Both the position numbers and the translations under genes were made by a program. Of a stretch of DNA of 64,000 nt, positions 38,526 through 47,670 are shown in pieces. Within the stretch, counting starts at the first letter, position 1, and each line of letters starts with the position of its first letter. Origin of the DNA: Paludisphaera soli (GTDB lineage Bacteria > Planctomycetota > Planctomycetia > Isosphaerales > Isosphaeraceae); assembly GCF_011064595.1 (NCBI RefSeq), contig NZ_JAALJI010000032.1, positions 1-64,000 of the forward strand, in the 5' to 3' direction. The notes under the pieces were generated by a model. The model made no database searches and was not told the origin of the DNA. It was given only the letters and a program-made list of their open reading frames with translations.

Positions 38526-39596
38526 ATGAGCGCCCGATGGCGGCAAGTGGTTGAGAGACGATCGGGTTTCACGCTGATCGAGCTTCTGGTGGTGATCAGC
38601 ATCATCGCGGTCCTGATCAGCCTGCTGCTGCCGGCGGTGCAGGCGGCGCGTTCGGCTGCGAGGCGGACGCAGTGCGTGAACAACCTGAAGCAGATGGGGC
38701 TGGCGCTGGCGAATTACGAGTCGGCGATCGGCGCGTACCCGCCGGCGTATGTTGGCGATCCTCGGGCGGTGGGCTCGGCGTACGGGGTGAGCTATCCCGA
38801 CGGGAACATCAACACGACGCCCGGCTTCGCCTGGGGGACGCTGATCCTGCCCTATCTGGAGCAGGCGACGGTCTACGCCAGCTTCAACACCAACCTGCCG
38901 TGCTGGGCGCCGGACAACTCGACGGGCGCGCAGGTGCGGTTGTCGGTCTTCCTCTGCCCTTCGGCGACGGGCGGGTCGGAGCCGTTCGCCCTGCATCGGT
39001 ACGACAACGGCGACTCGGGCGCGCCGAACGACGCCGGCGAGTTCGCGCCTCGGATCGTCTTCTCGCGGAGCCACTACGTCACCAACGCCGGGATCAACCA
39101 GCCCTGGGGCCGGACGACGGCCTATTCGTACGACTTCGACCAGCCCGAGCCGATCCCCGGCGCCCCGGCCCCGCACGCGATCGACGGGCCGTTCTACCGC
39201 AACTCGCGGACGAGGGTCGCGTCGGTGGGCGACGGGCTGTCGAACACGGTCTTCCTGGGCGAGAAGTCGTCGTCCCTGTGCGATTCCACGTGGGTCGGCG
39301 TCGTCCCCTTCGCCAGCACCCCCGAGCGTCCCTGGTGGCCGTCGGACCCGAACAGCGGGGGGAACCTCGTCGGCGCGCACAGCGGGCCCGACGTCCGCGA
39401 CCATCCGCAGGTCATCATCCACGCCCCGAACCACCCCTTCGGCCACACCGACGAGATGTACTCCGAGGACGGCGACGGCTCGAACGTCCTGCTGGGCGAC
39501 GGTTCCGTCCGTTGGGTGAAGGAGACCGTCAACCCCTACGTCTGGGTCGCCCTCTCCACCCGCAACGGCGGCGAGATCGTCCCCGGCGACTATTGA
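38526..39596 (+). CDS. DUF1559 protein with prepilin-type N-terminal cleavage motif
   Basis: 356 residues. The leader SGFTLIELLVVISIIAVLIS at about 14-33 is a type-IV-pilin-like cleavage and methylation site (GFTLIE) with the hydrophobic N-helix, followed by the DUF1559 domain, ending in the family's NVLLGDGSVRWVKETVNPYV segment. DUF1559 pseudopilins are greatly amplified in Planctomycetes. The protein is cleaved by a prepilin peptidase and sits in or on the inner membrane or a secretion system. Start: ATG at 38526 with GGAGGA about five bases upstream. A short lipoprotein gene follows. Confidence 0.92.
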   Translation: MSARWRQVVERRSGFTLIELLVVISIIAVLISLLLPAVQAARSAARRTQCVNNLKQMGLALANYESAIGAYPPAYVGDPRAVGSAYGVSYPDGNINTTPGFAWGTLILPYLEQATVYASFNTNLPCWAPDNSTGAQVRLSVFLCPSATGGSEPFALHRYDNGDSGAPNDAGEFAPRIVFSRSHYVTNAGINQPWGRTTAYSYDFDQPEPIPGAPAPHAIDGPFYRNSRTRVASVGDGLSNTVFLGEKSSSLCDSTWVGVVPFASTPERPWWPSDPNSGGNLVGAHSGPDVRDHPQVIIHAPNHPFGHTDEMYSEDGDGSNVLLGDGSVRWVKETVNPYVWVALSTRNGGEIVPGDY

Positions 39597-39628
39597 TCCA
39601 CGGCGACGGGACGACATCGGGGGAGAAC

Positions 39629-39952
39629 ATGATGATGAGACGACTTCACGGGACGACGGCCCTTGCCCTGCTCGCGTCCCTCGCGCTCGCGGGCTGCGGC
39701 CCGACTCAGATGGGCCCCGACCCCGAGGCCTTCAAGGGGGTCGACGCCCTCTACACGGCCATCTCCCTGCGCGAGCCCGACCGGGTCGACGCCTGCCTGG
39801 CGATGCTGAGGTCCCTCCAGCAGGACGGCAGGCTCGAAGAGGCCGCGTTCGATGAGCTCGTGGCCATGAGCGGCGAGGCCAAGGGGGGCGACTGGGAATC
39901 CGTCCAGACCCGACTCGCCCGGTTCATGCGCGGGCAGCGGCGCGGGCGGTAG
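39629..39952 (+). CDS. Small lipoprotein, 107 aa
   Basis: ATG at 39629, one of three consecutive ATG codons, with GGGGGAG upstream. A signal with lipobox LALAGC (cysteine near residue 23) shows lipid attachment. The mature chain has a short helical part. Such lipoproteins often follow DUF1559 prepilin genes in Planctomycetes; the gap here is 32 bases, so it is one operon. Converges with the DUF1398 gene eight bases away. Confidence 0.8.
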   Translation: MMMRRLHGTTALALLASLALAGCGPTQMGPDPEAFKGVDALYTAISLREPDRVDACLAMLRSLQQDGRLEEAAFDELVAMSGEAKGGDWESVQTRLARFMRGQRRGR

Positions 39953-39959
39953 GCACCGC

Positions 39960-40355
39960 TCAGGCCGGTACGGTGAACGGCTCGACGTGCGTCTCGCCGG
40001 CCCGGCCGAAGTAGACGACCTTCCGGCCGGCGAGATAGGCGGTGTAGCCGACGCTCCCGGCGGCCATGATGCGCCGCAGGAAGTGGGGGTAGTCGATCTC
40101 GCGACGCTGGGCCGACGCGACGGCCGATCGCACCGCCGTCGCGGAGAACTCCCTGGCGACCATCGGGGCGTCGGCCAGGGGGAGGCTTTCGGCGTGGGTC
40201 GAGTCGTCGGTCGCGTAGTGCCGCAGCTCCCGGCGCGTCAGGTCGGCGTCGTAGCGTTCCACGCCGGTCGCGAGCATCCGCGCCACCACCTCGGGGAAGG
40301 CGATCCGGCCCGAGAGGGAGAGTTCCAGGCATTCGTGGAGGATCGTCGCATCCAT
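39960..40355 (-). CDS. DUF1398 family protein, 131 aa
   Basis: Starts MDATILHECLELSLSGRIAF, with later segments GVERYDADLTRRELRHYATD and FLRRIMAAGSVGYTAYLAGR and a C-terminal YFGRAGETHVEPF. The length and these segments match DUF1398. Function unknown. ATG at 40355 with AAGGAG about eight bases upstream. It is 25 bases after the MarR gene and so probably under its control. Confidence 0.75.
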   Translation of the reverse strand: MDATILHECLELSLSGRIAFPEVVARMLATGVERYDADLTRRELRHYATDDSTHAESLPLADAPMVAREFSATAVRSAVASAQRREIDYPHFLRRIMAAGSVGYTAYLAGRKVVYFGRAGETHVEPFTVPA

Positions 40356-40380
40356 CGTCGCTTCTCCTTTTCCGGATCGC

Positions 40381-40848
40381 TCAATCGATCGTCTTCGCGC
40401 GGGCGTCGTCCCCCGCTTCGTGCCTCGAAAGCAGCTTCTTGACGGTCGCCAGGAGCCGCCGCCTCTCGGCCTCTCCGACCACCCCGAAGAACGCGGCGTC
40501 GTTCTCGTCCGCCTCCCTCGCCAGCTCCGGCACAAGGGCCCGGCCGGCGTCGGTCAGCCGGACGACGACCGCGCGGCGGTCGTTCGCGTCGGACTCGCGG
40601 GCGACCCATCCCTTCTTCACCAGCCGCTCCACCAACCGCGACGTCGCGCCGCCGTCGATCCCCACCGTCGCGGCCAGTGCCAGCAGCGAGGCCCCCTCGA
40701 CGTCGTAAAGGCAGCGCAGGACCACCCACTGCGGGACCGTCGCCCCGCGACGCTCCAGGCGCTCGGAGAAGCCCCGGGAGACGCGGTTCGACAGCCTCCT
40801 CAGCCAGTAGCCGAGGTGGTCCTCAAGGTCGCTCGGACGTTCGCTCAT
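40381..40848 (-). CDS. MarR family transcriptional regulator
   Basis: 155 residues. Winged helix (about 30-105) with TVPQWVVLRCLYDVEGASLLALAATVG, GATSRLVERLVKKGWVAR and the wing ESDANDRRAVVVRLTDAGRAL. Dimerisation helices at both ends. It lies directly upstream of DUF1398 and has a palindrome just before its start, so it is likely autoregulatory. The ligand is unknown. Confidence 0.9.
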   Translation of the reverse strand: MSERPSDLEDHLGYWLRRLSNRVSRGFSERLERRGATVPQWVVLRCLYDVEGASLLALAATVGIDGGATSRLVERLVKKGWVARESDANDRRAVVVRLTDAGRALVPELAREADENDAAFFGVVGEAERRRLLATVKKLLSRHEAGDDARAKTID

Positions 40849-40863
40849 CGTCGCGGGATATTA

Positions 40864-40877
40864 GTTGCCTGGGCAAC
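40864..40877. promoter_or_regulatory. Palindrome likely to be the MarR operator
   Basis: GTTGCC-TG-GGCAAC, 15 bases upstream of the MarR ATG, in an AT-rich patch of otherwise G/C-rich DNA. TTGCCTNGGCAA-type palindromes are known for MarR proteins. It would control the MarR-DUF1398 pair and perhaps also the divergent gene at 40988. Confidence 0.65.
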
Positions 40878-40987
40878 GATTGTCAAGACATCAATTTCCG
40901 CGCGGGCCGTGGGGGCGGTGTGGACGGCGGGCGTGCGCGGTAGGATGGGGTCCGTCAGGGGATCCCAGCCACCGAAGGGAGGACGCC

Positions 40988-42148
40988 ATGCGGATCGGGA
41001 CGTTCGTCGTGCTGTTGGCGGCGTGGGCGGGCGGGGCGCGGGGGGGCGACGGGCCCGCGACGTTCTCGAAGGGGCCGCCCGATCGCCCCGAGGATTTCCC
41101 GATCGCGGTCTGGCTCCAGGACACGGCGAACGCCGAGAAGTACCGCGCGGTCGGCGTGAACCTGTACGTCGGCCTCTGGCGGGGGCCGACGGTCGAGCAG
41201 CTCGACGCGCTCGACGCGGCGGGGATCCGCCTCATCGTCGGCCAGAGCCGGAAGTCGCTGGCCTTCCGCGATCGGCCGACGATCGTCGGCTGGATGCACG
41301 ACGACGAGCCCGACAACGCCCAGGCCCTGGAGAAGGGCAAAGGGTACGGCCCTCCCGTCCCGCCCGAAACGATCGTCGACCGCTACCGCGCGATGAAGGA
41401 CGCCGACCCCGACCGCCCGGTGCTGCTGAACCTGGGCCAGGGGGTGGCCTGGGACGGCTGGTACGGTCGAGGGGTGCGGACGAACCACCCCGAGGACTAC
41501 CCGGCCTACGTCGAGGGGTGCGACATCGCCTCGTTCGACATCTACCCCGCCTGCAGCCGCGACGAGGCCGTGGCCGGCAAGCTCTGGTACGTCCCCCTCG
41601 GCGTGGAGCGGCTGCGCAAGTGGGCCGGCGAGAAGAAGCCCGTCTGGTGCTGCATCGAGACGACCCGCATCGACAACGAGGACCGCAAGGCGACCCCCGC
41701 CGAGATCCGGTCCGAGGTCTGGATGGCCCTGATCCGCGGCGCGAAGGGCCTGATCTACTTCTGCCACCAGTTCAAGCCGACGTTCGTCGAGGCCGGGCTG
41801 CTCGCCGACGAGGCCGTCGCGCGCGAGGTCGCGTCGATCAACGCCCGCATCCGCGAGCTGGCCCCGGTCCTCAACAGCCCCGACGTCCCCGACGGGGCGA
41901 GCGTCACGTCGTCCGACGAGGCGATCCCCATCGCCTGGGTCGTCAAGCGCCACGGCGATGCGACGTACGTCCTCGCCGCGTCGCTCCGCGAGGCCCCGAC
42001 GGAGGTGAAGATCCAGCTCCCCGACCGGGCCGACGCGAAGGTGGAGGTCCTGGACGAATCGAGGACGCTCGACGCCCCCGCCGGCGGGTGGTCGGACCGC
42101 TTCACCGGCTATCAGGTCCACCTGTACCGGGTGCGCGCCGGCGGGTAG
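40988..42148 (+). CDS. Secreted TIM-barrel protein, glycoside-hydrolase-like
   Basis: 386 residues. A signal peptide (about 1-20, ending GARGGDG) precedes a predicted TIM barrel with VAWDGWYGRGVRTNHPEDY, then CDIASFDIYPACSRDEAV, WCCIETTRI and GLIYFCHQFKP, which resemble beta-strand ends of glycoside hydrolases. A short beta domain (about 310-386) ends it. No acid/base pair can be named with certainty; GH-like folds of this type occur in Planctomycetes. Start: ATG at 40988 with GGAGGA upstream; the frame continues to 40865. Confidence 0.6.
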   Translation: MRIGTFVVLLAAWAGGARGGDGPATFSKGPPDRPEDFPIAVWLQDTANAEKYRAVGVNLYVGLWRGPTVEQLDALDAAGIRLIVGQSRKSLAFRDRPTIVGWMHDDEPDNAQALEKGKGYGPPVPPETIVDRYRAMKDADPDRPVLLNLGQGVAWDGWYGRGVRTNHPEDYPAYVEGCDIASFDIYPACSRDEAVAGKLWYVPLGVERLRKWAGEKKPVWCCIETTRIDNEDRKATPAEIRSEVWMALIRGAKGLIYFCHQFKPTFVEAGLLADEAVAREVASINARIRELAPVLNSPDVPDGASVTSSDEAIPIAWVVKRHGDATYVLAASLREAPTEVKIQLPDRADAKVEVLDESRTLDAPAGGWSDRFTGYQVHLYRVRAGG

Positions 42149-42158
42149 GCGGGAGTCC

Positions 42159-42410
42159 TCAGTGCACGGCCGCGGCGCGCGGCGGGGCTTCCGACGAGCC
42201 CTCCGCCCGCTTCGGCTCGCCGGGCTTGAAGTGGTTGCAGCCGCTTTGCCCGGAGACTCTCAGGTTGAAGTGCTCCAGCTCGTCGTGGATGCACAGCCCG
42301 AGCGTCCCATCCGCGACCTTCGCCTTGGGCTCGATCTGCCAGTACTCGCAGTCCTTGCAGAGGCCCCACTCGTGATCGTCGTGAGCTTCGTTCTTGTTGG
42401 CGGCGGCCAT
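42159..42410 (-). CDS. Small cysteine-rich protein, 83 aa
   Basis: ATG at 42410. The product has GLCKDCEYWQIEPKAK, GLCIHDELEHF and SGQSGCNHFKP: four cysteines and several histidines spaced as in a zinc ribbon or iron-binding knuckle. No signal peptide. No family recognised. It converges with the TIM-barrel gene, 11 bases from its stop, and is 152 bases downstream of the DUF1501 gene start region's stop at 42562. Confidence 0.6.
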   Translation of the reverse strand: MAAANKNEAHDDHEWGLCKDCEYWQIEPKAKVADGTLGLCIHDELEHFNLRVSGQSGCNHFKPGEPKRAEGSSEAPPRAAAVH

Positions 42411-42561
42411 GATGGATTTCTCCCTCGACTCGGATATCGAACAAGACCGTCCGACACTCGCGGGCGATCGTCGCGATCCTGCAATGCAAGCGACGGGCCG
42501 AACGGGCGGGTGAATCCCGCGAACGGTCCGACGAGCGAGGGAGTCCGTCGGGCGGGAGCGG

Positions 42562-43923
42562 TCAGATCAGCTCGGAGATCGGATCGCCGTGGGGGAGGAG
42601 GGCGATCGGTCGGCCGGAGACGTCCGGGTAGGTCAGAGTGTGGTCGATGCCGAGGTAGCGGTACCAGGTGGCGAGGAGGTCGTTGGGGGTGAACCGGCGG
42701 TCGCGGGGTTCCTCGCCCTTCGCGGTCGTCGAGCCGATCACCTGGCCCATGGGCATGCCGCCGCCCGACATGAGGACGGACATCGCCTTGCCCCAGTGTT
42801 CGCGGCCGGGCTGGCCCTTGAAGTCCGAGAGCTTGGGCGTGCGGCCCATCTCGCCCATGACGACGATCAGCGTCTCCTTGTCGAGCCCCCGGGCGTGGAC
42901 GTCCTCGATCAGCGCGGAGACGGCCTGGTCGAGCACCGGCAGGCGGATCTCCATCTGTTCGAAGATGTTCCAGACGCTGGCGTGGTCGTCCCACGAGAAC
43001 GCCTTCTGGCCCGGCACGCAGGGGAAGTCGATCGTCACCAGCCGGACGCCGGACTCGACCAGCCGACGGGCGAGCAGGCAGCGCTGGCCGACGACGTTGC
43101 GGCCGTAGCGGTCGCGCAACACGTCGGGCTCGCGGGCCAGGTCGAAGGCGTCGCGGGCCGAGGGGCTCGTCAGGACGTCGAGCGCCCGGCGCTGGTAGTC
43201 GTCGAACGAGCGGGTGGCGGCGGAGTCTTCGATCGACCGACGCGCCGCGTCGAAGCCGGCGAGCAGCCGCCCCCGGCCGTCGAGCCGCGCGCGTCGGGCC
43301 TCGTCCAGCACGAGTTCCGGCACCTTGAACTCGGGCTTGTTGGGGTCGGCCGCGACCTTGAACGGCCCGTAGGTCCGGCCCAGGCCGCCGCCCCCTTCGT
43401 ACGGGAGATTCGGCAGGGCGACCCACTTGGGCAGGCTGCCGGGGCGGTCGGGGAGGAACTTGTTCGCCGCGTGGAACAGGTAAGGCTGCTTGGGCGTGAA
43501 CGGGGCCTGCTCGACCACGTCGCCGGTGTAGCCGGTCAGGACCGTGTGCGTGCTGTTCGCGTGGCCCGGGCTGTCGTGGGTGATGGACCGGACGATCGCG
43601 CACTTGTCGGCGATCGAGGCGAGCCGGGGGAGCTTCTCGCAGATCTCGATCCCGGGGACGCTCGTCGGGATCGGCCGGAAGAGCCCGCGATACGCGTCGG
43701 GGGCGTCGGGCTTCATGTCGAACGTCTCCATGTGGCTAGGCCCGCCCCAGAGCCACACCACGATCATCGACGGCCCCCCCGTCCCTCCCCCCGATCCGGC
43801 AGCCGCCCCCGCCGCCTGCAGCCGCAAAAGGTCCGAGATCCCCAGCGCGGAGAATCCCGTGAGCGAGGTCCGCAGGAACGCCCGCCGGGGCATCGTGCCG
43901 ATGCAGGGGGGGATGTCGGACAC
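42562..43923 (-). CDS. DUF1501 domain protein
   Basis: 453 residues. The Tat-like leader is weak (RRAFLRTSLTGFSALGIS at about 9-26). DUF1501 segments: WLWGGPSHMETFDMKPD, GYTGDVVEQAPFTPKQPYLF, DDYQRRALDVLTS, and VVMGEMGRTPKLSDFKG. It lacks an adjacent DUF1549/DUF1553 partner, unlike the copy at 30321. A 424-base gap lies upstream. Confidence 0.9.
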   Translation of the reverse strand: MSDIPPCIGTMPRRAFLRTSLTGFSALGISDLLRLQAAGAAAGSGGGTGGPSMIVVWLWGGPSHMETFDMKPDAPDAYRGLFRPIPTSVPGIEICEKLPRLASIADKCAIVRSITHDSPGHANSTHTVLTGYTGDVVEQAPFTPKQPYLFHAANKFLPDRPGSLPKWVALPNLPYEGGGGLGRTYGPFKVAADPNKPEFKVPELVLDEARRARLDGRGRLLAGFDAARRSIEDSAATRSFDDYQRRALDVLTSPSARDAFDLAREPDVLRDRYGRNVVGQRCLLARRLVESGVRLVTIDFPCVPGQKAFSWDDHASVWNIFEQMEIRLPVLDQAVSALIEDVHARGLDKETLIVVMGEMGRTPKLSDFKGQPGREHWGKAMSVLMSGGGMPMGQVIGSTTAKGEEPRDRRFTPNDLLATWYRYLGIDHTLTYPDVSGRPIALLPHGDPISELI

Positions 43924-44093
43924 GGCGTCGTCCTCGTCAAGGTTCGGTCGATGGATGCTCAGGCCAGCCCGGCGCGACGCCTCACTCTACCACCTGCAGC
44001 AATTGTTGAACAACGCTTTCAGGGATCCCGTCGAACCGAGCCCGGCGGGAAACTTGCGCGGCCTCACCGGAGGTTGGACGGACGGCTCCCGCG

Positions 44094-44195
44094 ATTGGGT
44101 TCGTTCGAGCGAAGCCAAATTGGCTTCGCTTGGCTTAAGGTGTTTAGGATCATAGGTTTGCATGGAAATTCATGGCTGGAAATTGGGTTCGTTCG
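44094..44195. repeat. 14-bp direct repeat with a palindrome between
   Basis: ATTGGGTTCGTTCG occurs at 44094-44107 and 44182-44195, 88 bases apart. Between them AGCGAAGCCAA (44109-44119) and its complement (44121-44131) form an 11-bp hairpin with a single central base. This lies in the 424-base gap 43924-44347, which otherwise has no supported gene. The pattern looks like a dispersed repeat family of the genome. Confidence 0.7.
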
Positions 44196-44347
44196 GCGCG
44201 CGTCGTCATGATTTTCTCGCGTGGTCACAGCCGGAAACACGCCGCGTGGCAGGCTCGGCGCAGGGTGGTCCCTCTTATCCACCATGCCACCGTTTCGCAG
44301 GATAGGGATGCGGCCGGAGCCGATCCCGGGCGATGGCCCGACGAACC

Positions 44348-45019
44348 CTAATTCCCCAGCAGCCGGCGGCAGGTCCGGGCGAGCAGGTCGGCGAAGCTCT
44401 CGCGGAAGACCTCCACCGTGAACGACCGGGCGATGCACTCGAACGTCGAGTCGTGGAACCAGAAGACGTAATGGTTGCTATCTCGCCAGCTCTCCGGGTC
44501 GTACAGCGAATGGACGCGGTTGATCGCCTCCAGCTCCGCCAGCCACCTGGAACTCACGACCCGCTGGGCCCTGTACGCATCCAGCCCCCGGCCGTGCAGG
44601 GGGTGGCCGTGGGCGACCTCGTCGTTGGGGTCGCCGAACCGGGTCGCGGTGACGCCGAAGAACTGGACGAGGGCCAGGGCTTCAATCGTCTCGTCGCCGG
44701 TGTCGACGATCCGGACGAAGGTCCCGTCCCAGTCCGTATCCTGCTCGTTGATGCGGAAGATCAGGAGCGTCTTGCGGTCGCTCTGGAGGAGGTGCGGGGC
44801 CGGGGCGCCGATGTCCCAGAGGACCGGGAAGTCGATCGGGACGGCGTGCTCCTCCCCCTTCGCCGCGGCCAACTCGCGTTCGAGCTGAAGGACGACGTCG
44901 GAGGCGGCCCAGAACTCCTCCCAGGTCCGTCCTCCCTTCGCCGGGTCCATGCCCCGGTAGACGGCCTGCTCCTCCTCGCGGGCGGCGGCCAGGCGGCGTT
45001 CGATCGCATCGACGTCCAT
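44348..45019 (-). CDS. Hypothetical protein, 223 aa
   Basis: ATG at 45019 with GAGGAG ten bases upstream; the frame runs to 45511 but only this part is supported. N-terminus MDVDAIERRLAAAREEEQA is a coiled helix. The centre (DFPVLWDIGAPAPHLL, TLLIFRINEQDTDWDG) and end (HYVFWFHDSTFECIARSF) look like a soluble alpha/beta protein. No family recognised. It is 17 bases after the amidohydrolase at 45037 and the last gene of that operon. Confidence 0.65.
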   Translation of the reverse strand: MDVDAIERRLAAAREEEQAVYRGMDPAKGGRTWEEFWAASDVVLQLERELAAAKGEEHAVPIDFPVLWDIGAPAPHLLQSDRKTLLIFRINEQDTDWDGTFVRIVDTGDETIEALALVQFFGVTATRFGDPNDEVAHGHPLHGRGLDAYRAQRVVSSRWLAELEAINRVHSLYDPESWRDSNHYVFWFHDSTFECIARSFTVEVFRESFADLLARTCRRLLGN

Positions 45020-45036
45020 GCTCGTCGGCTCCTCGA

Positions 45037-45813
45037 TCAGCCCAGGCCGAGCCAGGCGGCGGCGTTGCCCCAGGCGATCCGCCGCCTGTCCGCCTCGTCG
45101 ACGCGCAGGGTTTCCAGCTTCAGGAGCGACGGGTCGGGGTAGTGGAAGGGCATGCCGGTGCCGAAGGCCAGGCGGTCGGCCCCCAGGCCGGCGACGAGGC
45201 GGCCGATCTCGTCGGTCAGGACCGAGTCCATCCGCGAGATCTCGATCAGGTAGTTCGCCGGCAAGCCGGAGTCCTTCCGCCCCAGCGGCCCGTTCGCGTA
45301 GCCGGCCCCGTTCAGGAGCAGGAACCGCGCGTCGGGGCGGGCGGCGACGAGCGCGGCGACCTCGGCGAGCGGGACCTCGGGGACGTCGATCAGCCAGCTC
45401 CGGTTGCGGACGTCCTCGACCCGCATCGGGATCGAAATCGGCATCCCCATCTCGGTCGCCGCGTCGACCAGCTCCAGGCAGGCCGGGTCGGTCAGGGCGT
45501 AGCGGTGCCACTTCGGATAAAGCCGGAGGCCGCGAAACCCCAACTGGCGGCAGGCTTCCAGGTCGTCGCGCCAGCCGGCGTAGGCGGGGTTGACGACGGC
45601 AAAGGGGATCAGGCGATCGGCCCGACCCCGGACCTCGGCCGCGAGTTCCTCGTTCCCCGCCTGGGCGTTGCGGTAGGTGATGGCGGCCGCGCTGGAGACG
45701 ACCGCGCGGTCGATCCCCTTCGCGTCCATCAGGGCGACGAGCGACGGGCCGGTGTTGTTCCGGAGCGGGCGGAAGGCGAAGGGGCCGAGGTAGGCGTTGA
45801 CGTCGAGGATCAT
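45037..45813 (-). CDS. Amidohydrolase family protein, 258 aa
   Basis: Starts MILDVNAYLGPFAFRPL, a metal-dependent amidohydrolase barrel in which DVNAYLG takes the place of the usual DxHxH strand end, so the first metal pair may be degenerate. LYPKWHRYALTDPACLELV and FLLLNGAGYANG follow. The end GADRLAFGTGMPFHYPDPSLL is the late family segment. Its ATG overlaps the TGA of the upstream amidohydrolase (ATGA), so the two are translationally coupled. Confidence 0.75.
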   Translation of the reverse strand: MILDVNAYLGPFAFRPLRNNTGPSLVALMDAKGIDRAVVSSAAAITYRNAQAGNEELAAEVRGRADRLIPFAVVNPAYAGWRDDLEACRQLGFRGLRLYPKWHRYALTDPACLELVDAATEMGMPISIPMRVEDVRNRSWLIDVPEVPLAEVAALVAARPDARFLLLNGAGYANGPLGRKDSGLPANYLIEISRMDSVLTDEIGRLVAGLGADRLAFGTGMPFHYPDPSLLKLETLRVDEADRRRIAWGNAAAWLGLG

Positions 45814-46709
45814 CGCACCCGCCCCGCGAGGAGCCTCGCCATGTTGCCGCCGAGGATTTGGGCCTTCGCGTCGTCGGGCAGGTCGGCGCCCCGGATCCGG
45901 CCGACGCCGTGGGTCATCGACATGTCGCAGCCGAACAGCAGGCGGTCGACGCCCAGGACCTTGGCGGCCATCTCGATCACGGCGTCGTCGAGGACGCTGC
46001 CGCTGGTGTCGAGGTAGACCGACGGGGCGTGCCGCAGCGCCTTGATCGTCCACTCCCAGTCGCCGCCGCCGCAGACGTGGGCGCAGATCAGCCTGGCCTT
46101 GGGATACCGCGCCGCCAGCTCGGCGATCCGGCCGCCGTCGGAGATCCGGGGCTGATCGGCGAGCGGGTAGTGGATCCGCCCGGCGTGGTGGAGCACCGGC
46201 ACCCCCAGCTCGATCGCCGCCTCGATGATCGGGAAGACGACGGGGTCGGTGCAGAAGTATTCATTATAGAGTTTGACACCGATGAACCCGTATCCGAGCA
46301 CGCAGCGCCGGACCTCGTCGACGGCCTCGGCGCCGCACCCGGGGTTGACGTAGGCGTAGCCCAAGACCCGCCCGGGGAACCGCTTCGCCCCCTCGGCCGT
46401 CCAGCGGTTGCACTCGCGGAAGCCTTCGGCCGTCGCCGGCCGCTTCGGCGTCAGCATCGAGCAGCAGAGCACGTCGATCCCCAGCCGATCGGCCGCGTCG
46501 ATCAGCGCCGCGTCGTCGGCCCCCCACGAGGGTCGGCTCCGATGATGCAGGTGCGCGTGGCAGTCGATGACCTTCGGCTTCGCCGGGGCTTCCTCCGTAG
46601 TATGGGCCGCGACGACGTGCCTGCCGGTCGCGGCGCCGAGGGCGGCCAGGGCCGTCGAGCGTCTCAGGAACGAGCGCCGGGAGGCCGGCTCGCGCGGCGG
46701 TTCGGTCAC
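45810..46709 (-). CDS. Amidohydrolase family protein, Tat-exported, 299 aa
   Basis: GTG at 46709 has GGAGGGC seven bases upstream. A Tat signal (RRSFLRRST near residue 14) is followed by KVIDCHAHLHHRSRPSWG, where the His pair ligates metal, and by IKLYNEYFC-type strand ends (about 150), LICAHVCGGG with another metal histidine, and LFGCDMSMTHG near the end. It resembles the 258-residue amidohydrolase downstream and probably arose by duplication. Substrate unknown; the pair suggests related substrates in different compartments. Confidence 0.8.
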   Translation of the reverse strand: MTEPPREPASRRSFLRRSTALAALGAATGRHVVAAHTTEEAPAKPKVIDCHAHLHHRSRPSWGADDAALIDAADRLGIDVLCCSMLTPKRPATAEGFRECNRWTAEGAKRFPGRVLGYAYVNPGCGAEAVDEVRRCVLGYGFIGVKLYNEYFCTDPVVFPIIEAAIELGVPVLHHAGRIHYPLADQPRISDGGRIAELAARYPKARLICAHVCGGGDWEWTIKALRHAPSVYLDTSGSVLDDAVIEMAAKVLGVDRLLFGCDMSMTHGVGRIRGADLPDDAKAQILGGNMARLLAGRVR

Positions 46710-46840
46710 GTCATCGCCCTCCGGCGGGTGATGAAGAGGGCCCATCGTTCGAGCTGATGACCGGGCGCCGCAGAGATCGTATGCTGGATTTCATGGTCGA
46801 GATTGTAGGGCCGTAACGGCGATCAGTCGAGGTGCCCCAT

Positions 46841-47506
46841 ATGTCGGATCTGATGACCGAGATTCGGCGGTTCCGCGACTGGGCCGGCGACGATCCTCCC
46901 GCGACCCGGTCGCAGGAGGGCCTGCTCGTTCACGCCGACGGGGAGTGGGAGAGCGATTATCCCCACTGGACGGATCTATACGCCGCCGTCATGGAGCACA
47001 TGTCCGCGCGCCCACGCGAAAGGTGGTCGGCCGAGGAGTTGCAGGCCGTCCTGTACGCACTGGCTCGCGACAACGAGGACGAGCATCTGGTCTGGGAGAT
47101 CCGAGCCCATCACCCGGCGACCCTCATTGCGTTGGCGTCCGCGGTCCTTGCCGGAGGCGAGTTCGACGCCAGGTGGCAACTCGCCGATCAACTCGGCTTT
47201 CTCGACCGCGACGCGGGCGATGTCGAACGCCTTCTGCTGGATTTTGCCCGCGATGAGGACGAGTACATCCGGCGTCGCGCGATCAAATCCCTGGCTCGCC
47301 TCGGGTGTCCGGCGGCCGAACATCTGGCCCTGGAGGCCTGGCATCGGCCGCATGAGAATCAACAATGGGCGAGAATGGTGGCCCTGGATTGTCTCCGGCG
47401 GATCGGCTCTCCTCACCTGGAGCCTCTGCTGGCCGAGGCCGAGCGGGACGAACGTCCCCACCTCCGGGACTTCGCGGCGCGAATGCGTCAGAGACGTGTC
47501 GAGTGA
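46841..47506 (+). CDS. HEAT-repeat-like protein, 221 aa
   Basis: Helical throughout. The segment from about 105 to 215 reads as HEAT repeats (FDARWQLADQLGFLD, DEYIRRRAIKSLARLG, QQWARMVALDCLRRIGSPHL). The N-terminal third contains WAGDDPPATRSQEGLLVHA and is specific. No signal peptide. ATG at 46841 with GAGG about eight bases upstream; GTG at 46832 is an alternative. Similar proteins are seen beside toxin-immunity genes, but nothing here proves that. Confidence 0.65.
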   Translation: MSDLMTEIRRFRDWAGDDPPATRSQEGLLVHADGEWESDYPHWTDLYAAVMEHMSARPRERWSAEELQAVLYALARDNEDEHLVWEIRAHHPATLIALASAVLAGGEFDARWQLADQLGFLDRDAGDVERLLLDFARDEDEYIRRRAIKSLARLGCPAAEHLALEAWHRPHENQQWARMVALDCLRRIGSPHLEPLLAEAERDERPHLRDFAARMRQRRVE

Positions 47507-47670
47507 CGGTCGCTCGCCGGATCCACCGGCGAGCCCGGACGACGTCGCCCGCCCGGCGTCGTGGCGGCTCCGGCGTGACGAAAGGACGCGGATCGACCAC
47601 CGGCACGCAGCCGCCGGGACATTGCCGCCGCGGTACCCGGGGGCGGATGCGAATTGGAGCGGAGGAGCCG

